Source: Sphingobium sp. (lineage in GTDB: Bacteria > Pseudomonadota > Alphaproteobacteria > Sphingomonadales > Sphingomonadaceae). Taken from it: 64,000 nt of DNA. The notes under the pieces are model-generated. The model saw nothing but the letters and a program-made list of their open reading frames with translations, was not told the origin of the DNA and made no database searches. Position numbers and translations under genes: made by a program. Of this stretch, positions 16,439-25,994 are shown in pieces; position 1 is the first letter of the stretch; the number at the start of each line of letters is the position of its first letter. The stretch lies in NCBI RefSeq assembly GCF_003248505.1, contig NZ_QFOA01000007.1:34094-98093 (forward strand). The letters are read 5' to 3'.

Positions 16439-18772
16439 ATGCCATCTTTCGCACCCGCTCTCGAAACCACGCTGCACAACGCGCTGACCCATGCGTCGGA
16501 GCGCAGGCACGAATATGCGACGCTGGAGCATCTGCTGCTGGCGCTGATCGACGACGAACATGCATCGAAGGTGATGCAGGCGTGCGGCGTCGAGCTGGGC
16601 GAACTGGGCGATGCCGTCACCCACTATCTCGACACCGAACTCGACAGCCTGAAGGTGGAGGGTGCGTCCGACCCCTCCCCCACCAGCGGTTTCCAGCGCG
16701 TCGTTCAGCGCGCGATCCTGCATGTCCAATCCTCCGGCAAGGATGAGGTCACGGGCGCCAATGTGCTGGTCGCGCTGTTTTCCGAGCGCGAATCCTATGC
16801 CGTCTATTTCCTGCAACAGCAGGACATGAGCCGTCTCGATGCCGTCAGCTTCATCAGCCACGGCGTCGGCAAGGGCACGCCCCAGCCCGAGCGTCAGGAA
16901 AGCAAGGGCACCGCCGAGGAGGAAAAGAAGGTGCAGGACGGCAAGGGCAAGAAGGACAGCGCGCTCGACCAGTTTACGGTCAACCTCAACGAAAAGGCGG
17001 GCCGGGGCAAGGTCGATCCGCTGATCGGCCGGTCCGCCGAAGTCGACCGCACCGTCCAAATCCTCTGCCGCCGGTCGAAGAACAATCCGCTCTATGTCGG
17101 CGATCCGGGCGTGGGCAAGACCGCGATTGCGGAAGGTCTGGCGCGCAAGATCGTCGAGGGCGACGTGCCCGAAGTGCTCAAGGAAGCGGTGATCTATTCG
17201 CTCGACATGGGCGCTCTGCTGGCGGGCACCCGCTATCGCGGCGATTTCGAGGAGCGGCTGAAGGCAGTCGTCACCGAACTGGAAAAGATGCCGCACGCGG
17301 TGCTGTTCATCGACGAAATCCACACGGTGATCGGGGCTGGCGCGACCAGCGGCGGGGCCATGGATGCGTCCAACCTGCTCAAACCCGCCCTGTCGGGCGG
17401 GACGATCCGCTGCATCGGCTCCACCACCTACAAGGAGTTCCGCAATCATTTCGAAAAGGACCGCGCACTGCTGCGCCGGTTCCAGAAGATCGACGTGAAC
17501 GAGCCTTCGGTCGAGGATACGATCAAGATCCTCGCGGGCCTGCGCTCCGCGTTCGAGGAGCATCACCACGTCAAATACACGCCCGACGCGATCAAGGCCG
17601 CGGTGGAACTGTCGGCCCGTTACATCAACGACCGCAAGCTGCCCGACAAGGCGATCGACGTGATCGACGAGGTCGGCGCGATGCAGATGCTGGTGATCCC
17701 GTCCAAGCGCAAGAAGACGATCACCCCCAAGGAGATCGAACAGGTCATCGCGACGATGGCGCGCATCCCGCCCAAGACCGTGTCGTCGGACGACAAGAGC
17801 GTGCTGGAATCGCTGACCACCGACCTCAAGCGCGTCGTCTTCGGCCAGGACAAGGCAATCGAGGTGCTGTCCAGCGCGATCAAGCTGAGCCGGGCGGGCC
17901 TGCGCGATCCGGACAAGCCCATCGGCAATTACCTGTTTTCCGGGCCCACCGGCGTCGGCAAGACGGAAGTCGCGCGCCAGCTGGCCACGTTGCTCGGCAT
18001 TCCGCTCCAGCGGTTCGACATGTCGGAATATATGGAGCGCCATTCGGTCAGCCGCCTGATCGGCGCGCCTCCGGGCTATGTCGGTTACGACCAGGGCGGG
18101 CTTTTGACCGATGCGGTCGACCAGAACCCGCACAGCGTCCTGCTGCTGGACGAGATCGAGAAGGCGCATCCCGACCTGTTCAACATCCTGTTGCAGGTGA
18201 TGGATAACGGACGCCTGACCGATCACCACGGCAAGACGGTCGATTTCCGCAACACCATCGTCATCATGACCACCAATGCCGGTGCGTCGGACATGGCGAA
18301 GGAAAGCATCGGTTTCGGCGAGTTGTCGCGCGACGATGTGCAGGAGGATGCGGTGAAGAAGCTCTTCACCCCGGAATTCCGCAACCGCCTCGACGCCATC
18401 GTGCCGTTCGGCTATCTGCCGACCGAGATCGTAGCGCGCGTGATCGACAAGTTCGTCCTCCAGCTGGAACTGCAGCTGGCCGACCGCGACGTACACATCA
18501 CGCTGGACGATGCCGCGAAGGAATGGCTGACCGCCAAGGGCTATGACAAGCTTTACGGCGCGCGTCCGATGGGCCGCCTGATCCAGGAAAAGATCAAGCA
18601 GCCGCTGGCCGAGGAACTGCTCTTCGGCAAGCTGGTCCATGGCGGCGAAGTCCATGTCCACATGAAGGAGGATGCCGGCGGCGGATCGGCGCTGGCCTTC
18701 GAAATCACGCCCGCCGCGCCCAAAAAGGGCAAGAAGGGCGGCAAGGCGAAGGCGGCGGAAGGCACCAAATAA
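16439..18772 (+). CDS. clpA: ATP-dependent Clp protease ATP-binding subunit ClpA
   Basis: A 777-residue AAA+ unfoldase that feeds substrates to ClpP. The N-terminal Clp repeat domain covers about residues 1-150 and binds adaptors such as ClpS. AAA module 1 has Walker A GDPGVGKT (about 221-228). AAA module 2 has GPTGVGKT (about 502-509) and LLLDEIEKAHPD as Walker B. The Lys-rich linker after the N domain (EEEKKVQDGKGKK) and the Lys/Ala-rich C-terminal tail are usual for sphingomonads. The start at 16439 has AGGAG ten bases upstream. No clpS is seen next to it in this window. An intrinsic terminator follows. Confidence 0.95.
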   Translation: MPSFAPALETTLHNALTHASERRHEYATLEHLLLALIDDEHASKVMQACGVELGELGDAVTHYLDTELDSLKVEGASDPSPTSGFQRVVQRAILHVQSSGKDEVTGANVLVALFSERESYAVYFLQQQDMSRLDAVSFISHGVGKGTPQPERQESKGTAEEEKKVQDGKGKKDSALDQFTVNLNEKAGRGKVDPLIGRSAEVDRTVQILCRRSKNNPLYVGDPGVGKTAIAEGLARKIVEGDVPEVLKEAVIYSLDMGALLAGTRYRGDFEERLKAVVTELEKMPHAVLFIDEIHTVIGAGATSGGAMDASNLLKPALSGGTIRCIGSTTYKEFRNHFEKDRALLRRFQKIDVNEPSVEDTIKILAGLRSAFEEHHHVKYTPDAIKAAVELSARYINDRKLPDKAIDVIDEVGAMQMLVIPSKRKKTITPKEIEQVIATMARIPPKTVSSDDKSVLESLTTDLKRVVFGQDKAIEVLSSAIKLSRAGLRDPDKPIGNYLFSGPTGVGKTEVARQLATLLGIPLQRFDMSEYMERHSVSRLIGAPPGYVGYDQGGLLTDAVDQNPHSVLLLDEIEKAHPDLFNILLQVMDNGRLTDHHGKTVDFRNTIVIMTTNAGASDMAKESIGFGELSRDDVQEDAVKKLFTPEFRNRLDAIVPFGYLPTEIVARVIDKFVLQLELQLADRDVHITLDDAAKEWLTAKGYDKLYGARPMGRLIQEKIKQPLAEELLFGKLVHGGEVHVHMKEDAGGGSALAFEITPAAPKKGKKGGKAKAAEGTK

Positions 18773-18795
18773 GCCTTTGCTCACTGCATTTTGCG

Positions 18796-18829
18796 AAAGG
18801 GGCGGCCTGCGTAAGGGTCGCCCCTTTTT
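18796..18829 (+). terminator. Intrinsic terminator of clpA
   Basis: A 9-base-pair stem (AAAGGGGCG / CGCCCCTTT) with a 14-base loop ends in a run of five T residues on the plus strand, 24 bases after the clpA stop. Confidence 0.8.
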
Positions 18830-18897
18830 CGTAGGCCAGGCAAAAATTTCCGCGCAACGCGCTACCTTTTGCCGGTTTGACGGGTTAGGCTTCCTCC

Positions 18898-20733
18898 ATG
18901 GAGCACCACGCCCTCGTCTTCGCGCTGATCGGCATTTTGGGTATCGGCGCGCAATGGATCGCCTGGCGAACGGGCTGGCCCGCCATCGCGCTGATGCTCG
19001 CCGCCGGCGTGGTCGCGGGTCCCATTACCGGCCTTATCGAACCGGAACACACGTTCGGCGAACTGCTCGAACCGATGATATCGGTCGCGGTGGCGCTGAT
19101 CCTGTTCGAAGGCGGCCTCAGCCTCAATTTCCGGGAATTGCGCAAGACCGAAGGCGCGGTCGCGCGGCTGATGCTGATCGGCATTCCGCTGGGATGGGTG
19201 TTGGGCGCGATGGCCTGCTATTATGTCGCGGGCTTGGTGTGGCCGGTCGCGATCCTGTTCGCGGGCATCCTGATCGTCACCGGGCCGACGGTCGTCATCC
19301 CGCTGCTGCGCCAGAGCAACGTTGCCCCCCGCCCCCGCGCGATCCTGAAATGGGAAGCGATCGTCAACGATCCTTTCGGCGCGCTGTGCGCGGTCATCAC
19401 GTATGAATATCTGCGGCGTGTCGACGAAGGCGCGACGCTGGTCGCGGTGGTGGCGTCGCTGCTGGGCGCGGCGGTGGTCGCGGGCCTCATCGGCTATGGC
19501 GCGGCGCGGGCGGTAGCCTGGGCCTTCCCGCGTGGGCATGTGCCCGAATATCTGAAAGCCCCCGTGCTGCTGGTCGCGGTGATCGGTACCTTCGTGCTGT
19601 CGAACGTCATCCAGCAGGAAACCGGACTGCTGGCGGTCACGGTGATGGGAATCGCGATCGCCAACATGCGGGTGGATTCGCTCCGCGACATCCAGCCGTT
19701 CAAGGAGAATGTGACGGTCCTGCTCATATCCGGCGTGTTCGTGCTGCTGTCCGCATCGCTGGATTTCGACGTGTTGCGCCAGTTCGAGTGGCGTTTCCTC
19801 GCTTTCCTGCTGGCGTTGCTGTTCCTCGTGCGGCCCGCGACGGTGCTGGTGTCGCTGGCGTTCAGCAAGATCCCGTGGAACGAACGGCTGCTGGTCGCGT
19901 GGATCGCGCCGCGCGGTGTCGTCGCGGTTGCGGTGTCGGGGCTGTTCGCGCTGCGCCTCGACCAGCTGGGTTATGGCGATGGCGGCATCCTTGTCACGCT
20001 GTCCTTTGCGGTGGTGGTGGCGACCATCGTCGCCCATGGGTTCAGCATCCGCCATGTGGCGCGATGGCTCAAGGTCACGGGCGCGACGCAGAAGGGGCTG
20101 CTGATCGTCGGCAGCACGCCGTGGAGCCTGTCGCTGGCGCGGCAGGTGCGGGCGCTCGACCTGCCGGTGACGATTGCCGATACGAGCTGGCAGCTGCTGT
20201 CGGCGGCGCGGCAGGCGGGGATCGCAACCTATCATGGCGAAATCCTGGCCGAAGCGACCGAGGACCGGCTGGACCTGACCCAGTTCCAGGTGCTGATCGC
20301 CACGACGGAGAACGAAGCCTATAACGCACTGGTGTGCAGCGAATTCGCACCGGAAATCGGCCGCGACCTCGTCTACCAGCTGGGCGGCCATGGCGACGAC
20401 GAGGATCATCGCAGCCTGCCCGAGGCATTGCGCGGGCGGGCTTTGTTCACGTCCGGCCATGGCGTGGAGGACATTCGCGCACGTGAGGCGGCGGGCTGGA
20501 CCTTCCGCAAGACGCGCATCAGCGAGCAGTTCGATTTCGCCGACGCGCAATCGGCCCTGCCCGACGAGGCGGACATGCTGTTCGTGCTGAAGAAGGACGG
20601 TCGCATCCGCTTCTTCACGCACGCGTCGCGCCCCTCGCCGCAGCCGGGCGATCTGGTTATTTCCTATGGCCCTTCGCGCCACGCGGATGCGGAACAATCG
20701 CGCCGTGCCATCATGAAGGAGGCGAGCCTGTGA
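18898..20733 (+). CDS. CPA1-type Na+/H+ antiporter with C-terminal RCK (TrkA-N) domain
   Basis: A 611-residue inner-membrane transporter with about 12-13 hydrophobic segments in residues 1-395. The pattern FEGGLSLNFREL, TGPTVVIPLL and EAIVNDPFGA contains the acidic membrane residues typical of cation/proton antiporters. After the membrane part comes a cytosolic nucleotide-binding domain: GLLIVGSTPWSLSLARQV begins a Rossmann fold (from about 400), though the usual GxGxxG glycine pattern is weakened. Such domains gate transport in response to nucleotide. The stop overlaps the GTG start of the OmpA-like lipoprotein gene. Confidence 0.85.
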   Translation: MEHHALVFALIGILGIGAQWIAWRTGWPAIALMLAAGVVAGPITGLIEPEHTFGELLEPMISVAVALILFEGGLSLNFRELRKTEGAVARLMLIGIPLGWVLGAMACYYVAGLVWPVAILFAGILIVTGPTVVIPLLRQSNVAPRPRAILKWEAIVNDPFGALCAVITYEYLRRVDEGATLVAVVASLLGAAVVAGLIGYGAARAVAWAFPRGHVPEYLKAPVLLVAVIGTFVLSNVIQQETGLLAVTVMGIAIANMRVDSLRDIQPFKENVTVLLISGVFVLLSASLDFDVLRQFEWRFLAFLLALLFLVRPATVLVSLAFSKIPWNERLLVAWIAPRGVVAVAVSGLFALRLDQLGYGDGGILVTLSFAVVVATIVAHGFSIRHVARWLKVTGATQKGLLIVGSTPWSLSLARQVRALDLPVTIADTSWQLLSAARQAGIATYHGEILAEATEDRLDLTQFQVLIATTENEAYNALVCSEFAPEIGRDLVYQLGGHGDDEDHRSLPEALRGRALFTSGHGVEDIRAREAAGWTFRKTRISEQFDFADAQSALPDEADMLFVLKKDGRIRFFTHASRPSPQPGDLVISYGPSRHADAEQSRRAIMKEASL

Positions 20734-21347
20734 AAGTCCCGTTCCATCGCGCAGCGACGTTGGCGACCGTGAGCCTGAGCCTGGTTGCGCTGGCGGCCTG
20801 CAAACCGGACGAACAGCCCGTAGCGGCCCCCGACAATGTCGCCAACGCCGCCAACACGGCCGCATCCGCCGACAAGGAGCCGGAGAAGAAATCGATCATC
20901 CGCCCGGACGTGGACGTCGCCCCCGAACCTGCGCCCACGCCCGAGCCGACCACGCTCGTGGTGCCGTTTCCGGCCAGCGGCGCGCAGCCCGACGATGCCG
21001 GGAAAGCGCTGATCGACGGGCTGATCGCCGGGGAACTCTTCCGGGCGGGCGGGCCGATCACCATCTGGGGCCACAGCGATTCGCGCGGCTCCGACGCGCA
21101 GAATCTGGCGGCCTCGCGCCGACGGGCGGAAGCCGTCAAAACCTATCTGGAAGAAAAGGGCGTCCCCGCGTCGCGCATCACCGTGATCCCACTGGGCGAA
21201 GCACGGCCCATCGCGCCCAATCGCAAACTCGACGGCACCGAAGATCCCGAAGGTCAGGCACGCAATCGCCGGGTGGAAATTCGTGTCGATGTGCCGCCGC
21301 CGCCGGTCGAGGATAAAGCGCCGGACGGCAAAATCGAAAAACGCTGA
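20730..21347 (+). CDS. OmpA-family peptidoglycan-associated lipoprotein
   Basis: A 205-residue envelope protein. The signal segment ends with the lipobox LAAC (Cys23 from the GTG start), so it is probably lipid-anchored. A Pro/Glu/Ala-rich linker (about 25-75) follows, then a C-terminal OmpA-like domain with GHSDSRGSDAQNLAASRRRA and the NRRVEI motif that binds diaminopimelate in peptidoglycan. The start is GTG at 20730, overlapping the antiporter stop (GTGA) and preceded by AAGGAGG seven bases upstream, so translation is coupled. It resembles Pal and YiaD-like proteins, but no tol genes are nearby. Confidence 0.85.
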   Translation: MKVPFHRAATLATVSLSLVALAACKPDEQPVAAPDNVANAANTAASADKEPEKKSIIRPDVDVAPEPAPTPEPTTLVVPFPASGAQPDDAGKALIDGLIAGELFRAGGPITIWGHSDSRGSDAQNLAASRRRAEAVKTYLEEKGVPASRITVIPLGEARPIAPNRKLDGTEDPEGQARNRRVEIRVDVPPPPVEDKAPDGKIEKR

Positions 21348-21607
21348 CGCATCGTGTGCCGCGTCCGACTATTTTATTTTCAGCCCCGTGCCGTGCCGCC
21401 AAGGGGTGATGAGGTCGTGAGGTCCGACCCTGTTTGGGATAAGCAGACAAGCGGCGGCGGCACCGTCAAGGTCTCTCGCGATTCCTCCGATGTCTGCGAT
21501 GCTGCGGACATCAGCCATTATCCTGCCTTCGCCGGATCGCCCTCCCCCTTCGACGAGGCATTCGGCGTCCCTCGCTTCGGCAAAGACCGGGCCGGGATCG
21601 TGCGGTC

Positions 21608-22513
21608 GTGACCGCCGAACCCTTGCTGGCCGGTGTGGAGCTGGGCGGCACCAAGGTGTTCGTTCTGCGGGCGCGGGGGCGCACGATCGTCGACCGCGTG
21701 TCGATCCCGACGAGGGGGCCGGACGAAACACTGGGCGAGGCCGCATCGACGCTCAAGCGCTGGTATGCCGAGGAGCCGTTCGCCGCGCTCGGTATCGCGT
21801 CGTTCGGGCCGCTGCGGCTGGACACGGCGGCATCCGATTTCGGCGTGATGCTCCCGACGCCCAAACCCGGTTGGTCCGGGGCGGACATCGCCGGCGCGCT
21901 GACCGACGGGCTCGACTGCCCGTTCGCCGTCGACACCGATGTGAACGGCGCGGCGCTGGCGGAATGGCGCTGGGGAGCGGGCGCGCAGGGGGAACGACCG
22001 AGCGACTCGCTTTGCTACATCACCATCGGGACCGGGGTGGGTGGCGGTCTGGTCGTGAACGGACGACCGCTGCACGGGGCGATGCATCCCGAAATCGGCC
22101 ATATCATGGTGCGCCGCGCGCCGGGGGACAGCTTTGCCGGAACCTGCCCTTTTCACGGCGACTGTATCGAGGGGCTGGTGAGCGGCCCGGCTTTGGCCGC
22201 GCGCTTCGGGATGCCAGGCAACCGGATCGCCGACGACGCGCCGGGATGGGACAATGTGGCGAGCGACATCGCGCAGCTTGTCGCCAGCGTCCTGCTCACC
22301 ACCGCCGCGCGGCAGGTGTTAATAGGCGGGGGGATCGGCATGGGGCGACCGCACCTGATCCCCATGGTCCGCGCGAAGCTGCTCGGCGTGCTCGACGGCT
22401 ACCTCCCCTTCGTGGACGAGGCGAGCGTGGAGCGCATCGTTCGCACGCCCGCACTGGGCGATCAGGCAGGGCCGCTGGGCGCGGTCGCGCTCGCGCTGGA
22501 CGCGCTGGCCTGA
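21608..22513 (+). CDS. ROK-family fructokinase
   Basis: A 301-residue sugar kinase of the ROK family. It has the ATP-binding start AGVELGGTKVFVLRA, the catalytic aspartate region VDTDVNGAALAEWRWGAG, ITIGTGVGGG, and the zinc site HPEIGH... GTCPFHGDCIEG that is typical of bacterial fructokinases such as B. subtilis GmuE/YdhR. It would phosphorylate fructose, or mannose, at carbon 6. The start is GTG at 21608; the ribosome binding site is weak. The 260 bases between the OmpA-like gene and this one show no other convincing gene. No sugar transporter is adjacent. Confidence 0.88.
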   Translation: MTAEPLLAGVELGGTKVFVLRARGRTIVDRVSIPTRGPDETLGEAASTLKRWYAEEPFAALGIASFGPLRLDTAASDFGVMLPTPKPGWSGADIAGALTDGLDCPFAVDTDVNGAALAEWRWGAGAQGERPSDSLCYITIGTGVGGGLVVNGRPLHGAMHPEIGHIMVRRAPGDSFAGTCPFHGDCIEGLVSGPALAARFGMPGNRIADDAPGWDNVASDIAQLVASVLLTTAARQVLIGGGIGMGRPHLIPMVRAKLLGVLDGYLPFVDEASVERIVRTPALGDQAGPLGAVALALDALA

Positions 22514-22701
22514 CGCGCCGCACGCATGCCCGCCCACCGATGACGCTCTCGATAGAGCGCAGGTCACCGCCCCGTCGCAGGCGACAGAAGCGCCATCCGT
22601 GCAATCGGTTGCGTCTCACCACGCGGCGGCGCCTGCACTGCGACGGAATAGATCGCCGCCCGGCCTCGTAAAGGATCGAGACTGAATGCGGGTGGGACAG
22701 A

Positions 22702-23439
22702 GTGAGGACCGGATCATATCATCTATGTCGGGCGTGGATGCGCCTGACGGTGGCGGCTCTGGCTGTCGGCGTGAGCGGGCATGGACGGGCGAGCGACTAT
22801 CCCGCCGTGCCCGAACCGATGATATTCGACATGATGCGCCCGCTCGGCGCGCGGCGCGGCGAGCTGGAGGCGAACATACTCGCCACCGCTCCGCTTTCCG
22901 GGCCGGACCGCCCGCTCAGTTGGGCGCCGGAGGTCGAATATGCGCTGGCCGACGGCTTTGCCATAGAGGGGGAGCTGCCGTTCGAAAACGGGCGACCGGT
23001 CGAATATAAGCTGGGCTTACAGGCCGCGTTCGGGAGCTTCGACGGCGGACGGAGCGCGCATGGCGTGCAGTATCTTGGCATCTACGACCGGCATGAGCAG
23101 CGCTATTCCAGCAGCCTTGCCTATATGGTGGTCCATCGGTTTTCCGACCGGTGGAGCGGCGTCAGCATGGCCGGGCTGTGGGATATCGACACCAAACGCC
23201 GCACCGGGCGCAATGCTGCAATCGTCAACCAGTCGCTGTTCTACGACGCGTCGGACGCGAGCGTGATCGGCCTGGAAATCAACTATCTGGGCGGACAGGA
23301 AGGCCATATGCTCATCATGCCGCAGCTTCACCTGACGATGACAGAGGCGATGGGCGTTCAGGCGGGCCTGGGCTTCCACAAGGATCGCGGCAAAAAGGGG
23401 CGGCCTCACGCCGGGCTGCGTGTGATCCGGCAGTTCTAG
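22702..23439 (+). CDS. Exported protein, possible outer-membrane beta-barrel
   Basis: A 245-residue protein that I do not recognise as a named family. The N-terminus contains a hydrophobic stretch (TVAALAVGVSGHGRAS) that looks like a signal peptide. The body is rich in alternating hydrophobic strands with aromatic residues, such as VEYALADGFAIEGELPF, VQYLGIYDR and LHLTMTEAMGVQAGLGF, ends in RQF with a C-terminal phenylalanine, and has no obvious catalytic motif. These features fit a small outer-membrane barrel. The start may be GTG at 22702 or the ATG at 22738, which would give a shorter signal peptide. About 190 bases upstream appear non-coding. Confidence 0.6.
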   Translation: MRTGSYHLCRAWMRLTVAALAVGVSGHGRASDYPAVPEPMIFDMMRPLGARRGELEANILATAPLSGPDRPLSWAPEVEYALADGFAIEGELPFENGRPVEYKLGLQAAFGSFDGGRSAHGVQYLGIYDRHEQRYSSSLAYMVVHRFSDRWSGVSMAGLWDIDTKRRTGRNAAIVNQSLFYDASDASVIGLEINYLGGQEGHMLIMPQLHLTMTEAMGVQAGLGFHKDRGKKGRPHAGLRVIRQF

Positions 23440-23461
23440 AACAGGATGGCTTCGCTCGCCG

Positions 23462-24184
23462 TCAGGACCAGGACCGGTTGAGCTGTTCGGCTGTCCGGTC
23501 GATCGCGCGGGGATCGTCGTCCCCGGTCAGCGCGTAGGACATGTCGCCGCGACGCCAGTAGGCAACGGACTCCGCACCCTCCCGCACGGCGTCGGGAATG
23601 GCGGGCGCATCGCTTTTCTCGCGCGTGGCGAAGATCGACAGCCGCTTGCCCGCCGCCGTCTTCACCGCGACCAGCAGCGCGGGGCTGCCGCCGGTAGGGA
23701 AAAGCTGAACGTCGGTCACATGCCAGTCTCCGGGCAGCGCAGGCAGGTCGATATGCGTGCGCGATAGGATTTCGCGGTGGTCGAGCGCCAGCGCTTCGAC
23801 CTGCGACACCATGCGGGCGCGCATCATCGCCACGCGATGCGACGCCACCGCCATGTCGACATAGCCCGGCGGCGTGGGCTTTGCGACCAGCGCCAACAGC
23901 AGAGCGGCGGCGACACCCAGTCCGGCGACGGGTGCTGCCCTGCGCCAGAAGGGCCGAAAGCCGGGCGAGGCGAGCGCCGCCGCCGCGTTCGACAATGGCC
24001 CCGGCGCATCCTCCGCCCGGCGGGCGAGCAGGCGCAGGCCGGTGCGCGCGCTCATGTCGCCCATCACCTGCGCTGCGAGTTCGGGATGATCGGCCAGATG
24101 GCTTTCGACCGCGAACCGGCGCAAGTCGTCCAGTTCGTTGTCCACATAGGCGTGCAGTTCCTGATCGGCGGGCGTTTCAGTCAT
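23462..24184 (-). CDS. Anti-sigma factor, single-pass membrane protein
   Basis: A 240-residue protein whose start overlaps the ECF sigma gene by 8 bases, the usual arrangement of a sigma/anti-sigma pair. Residues 1-50 (ELHAYVDNELDDLRRFAVESHLADHP) match the anti-sigma domain that binds sigma, but the zinc ligands of the common ZAS motif (HxxxCxxC) are missing. A transmembrane segment lies at about residues 88-103 (VAGLGVAAALLLALVA). The C-terminal half would be periplasmic and sense the signal. No protease cleavage site can be assigned. The start at 24184 is preferred over the frame extension to 24256. Confidence 0.8.
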   Translation of the reverse strand: MTETPADQELHAYVDNELDDLRRFAVESHLADHPELAAQVMGDMSARTGLRLLARRAEDAPGPLSNAAAALASPGFRPFWRRAAPVAGLGVAAALLLALVAKPTPPGYVDMAVASHRVAMMRARMVSQVEALALDHREILSRTHIDLPALPGDWHVTDVQLFPTGGSPALLVAVKTAAGKRLSIFATREKSDAPAIPDAVREGAESVAYWRRGDMSYALTGDDDPRAIDRTAEQLNRSWS

Positions 24185-24758
24185 CCTGTCCTCCAACCAC
24201 GCGCAGCATCCTTTCGCCCGATCCGCCCTGCCGGTCCCGCAGCGCCGTTCGCGCACGTGCGAGCCGCGACATGACCGTGCCGACCGGAACGTCGAGAATA
24301 TCCGCCGCTTCCCTGTAGGTCATGCCTTCCACCGCCACCAGATGCAGCACCGAGCGGTGCTGGTCGCTGAGCGCTGCGAAAGCCTGCGCCAACTGAGCGA
24401 GCCGGGCACGATCCTCCTGATCGGCGTCGACATGGGACAACATGGTTTGGGCGAAACGGGCATCGCGCCGGGCCTCCGCCGCTTCCCTCCGCTTGGCCGA
24501 CACGAAGACGTTGTGCACGATGGCGAGCAGCCATTGCCGCCGCCCGCGCCCCGGCTGGAATGTCCCCTGCCGCTCGATGGCGCGGACGAGCGCGTCCTGC
24601 ACGACATCGTCGGCATCCTGATCGTCGCGCGCCAGCGACCGGGCATAACGGCGCATGACGACAAGGTCGTCGCCGATTGCGTCGCCCCTGCCCGGTTTCA
24701 GCCAGCGCACGATGTCAGCTCTTCGGCTGTGGCGGACGTGGGCGGATCGCCGAGGCAA
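24177..24758 (-). CDS. ECF-type RNA polymerase sigma factor
   Basis: A sigma factor with only regions 2 and 4. Region 2 (about residues 35-95) has ARDDQDADDVVQDALVRA, and region 4 (about 125-180) has the helix-turn-helix MTYREAADILDVPVGTVMSRLARAR. It would direct polymerase to a small regulon when released by the adjacent anti-sigma factor. The open frame starts at 24758, but this overlaps the glycosyltransferase gene by about 60 bases; a GTG at 24710 (VRWLKPGRG) or a later start is more likely. Target promoters were not identified. Confidence 0.88.
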   Translation of the reverse strand: MPRRSAHVRHSRRADIVRWLKPGRGDAIGDDLVVMRRYARSLARDDQDADDVVQDALVRAIERQGTFQPGRGRRQWLLAIVHNVFVSAKRREAAEARRDARFAQTMLSHVDADQEDRARLAQLAQAFAALSDQHRSVLHLVAVEGMTYREAADILDVPVGTVMSRLARARTALRDRQGGSGERMLRVVGGQDD

Positions 24759-25939
24759 TCGACATAGGATCGGTAGACCTGCGACAATATCTCGCCCCAG
24801 TCATAGCGATCCGCCTGTGCACTGGCCATCGCGCTCATCCAGCGGCGGCGGTGCGGCTGGCGAATCGACTGCTCGACCGCATCGGCGTAGGCCGCAGCGT
24901 CGGTCGGGTCCACCAGCAGCCCCGTGCGTCCGTGCGTCACGAGCGCTGACGCGCTCGGCACATTGGCCGACACGACGCAAAGACCGCTGGCCATGGCCTC
25001 CAGATTGACGTTGCCGAACGCTTCGGTGACGCTGGGGTTGACGAGGATGTCCGCGCTGGCGATTGCGCGGCCCAGCTCTTCCCCCTCCAGGTGGCCGGTG
25101 AAGGTCGCGTTAGGCAGCCGCTGCGCCAGCCAACCGCGCGCCGGGCCTTCGCCCACGATCAGCGGACGCAACCTGTGGCCCCGCGCCCGCAACGACGCGA
25201 TGGTCTCGGCGAACAGGTCCAGCCCCTTTTCGAGCACCAGCCGCCCGAAGAAAAGCGGCACGACATCGTCGCCGTCATATCCATGGCTTGCGCGCCATGC
25301 GTCGGACCGCAGGGCGGGATGGAAGCGCGCGCGATCCACGCCCCGGCCCCAGATGCCGACGCGATCCTCGCCATGGACCCGCGCCAGATCTTCGGCGATG
25401 GAGCGCGTCGGGGCGAGGATGCGGTCGCACCGGCCATAGAAACGGTCGAGATAGCGTTCGATGACAGGACGCAGAAAGGACAATCGGTAATAATCGGCAT
25501 AGGTTTCGAAGCGGGTGTGCAGGCTGGCAACGGCGGGGATACCCATGCGGCGGGCATAGCCCAGTGCCTGCCACCCCAGCCAGTCGGGCGCGGACAGATG
25601 GACGATGTCGGGCGAAAAACCGTCGAGATCGGCACGCGTCGCACGGGGCAACCCCAGGGCGAGCCGATATTCGGGCCGTCCCGGCAGGCCGAGCGAGCGC
25701 ACCGCGCGAATATCGCCTTCCGCCGCGAAAGCGGGGATGCGGGCGCGGGGAGAATAGACGCGCACGGTCGCACGATGCTTTGATTCCAGATGATGGACCA
25801 GCTTGTTCAGTGCCTGATTGGCACCGTCCCGCACGCAGTCGTAATTGCCCGAAAACAACGCGACGCGGAGCGGACGATCCGCTTTGCGGGGCGAAGGCGA
25901 GGAGAGGATCGATCGTGTTCGGTGGAAATGCGATGCCAT
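24698..25939 (-). CDS. GT4 family glycosyltransferase
   Basis: A 413-residue GT-B fold glycosyltransferase. The N-domain begins VALFSGNYDCVRDGANQAL, and the second domain has WGRGVDRARFHP, VPLFFGRLVLEKGLD and VNPSVTEAFGNVNLEAMASG, the GT4 nucleotide-sugar site. It resembles the mannosyltransferases of lipid glycosylation more than cytosolic sugar synthases. It is in line with the M14 peptidase gene upstream and the ECF sigma gene downstream, overlapping the latter. Donor and acceptor are unknown. The start at 25939 is an internal ATG; the frame extends to 25969. Confidence 0.82.
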   Translation of the reverse strand: MASHFHRTRSILSSPSPRKADRPLRVALFSGNYDCVRDGANQALNKLVHHLESKHRATVRVYSPRARIPAFAAEGDIRAVRSLGLPGRPEYRLALGLPRATRADLDGFSPDIVHLSAPDWLGWQALGYARRMGIPAVASLHTRFETYADYYRLSFLRPVIERYLDRFYGRCDRILAPTRSIAEDLARVHGEDRVGIWGRGVDRARFHPALRSDAWRASHGYDGDDVVPLFFGRLVLEKGLDLFAETIASLRARGHRLRPLIVGEGPARGWLAQRLPNATFTGHLEGEELGRAIASADILVNPSVTEAFGNVNLEAMASGLCVVSANVPSASALVTHGRTGLLVDPTDAAAYADAVEQSIRQPHRRRWMSAMASAQADRYDWGEILSQVYRSYVDCLGDPPTSATAEELTSCAG

Positions 25940-25994
25940 GACGGGGTGCTTACGCCCCCCGGCGGCCATCTATTCCCTCGACATTTTGCGTCGA

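Noticed and set aside
16271..18784. A minus-strand open frame of about 837 codons opposite clpA
   Set aside because: It mirrors clpA codon structure and has no ribosome binding site or recognisable domain.
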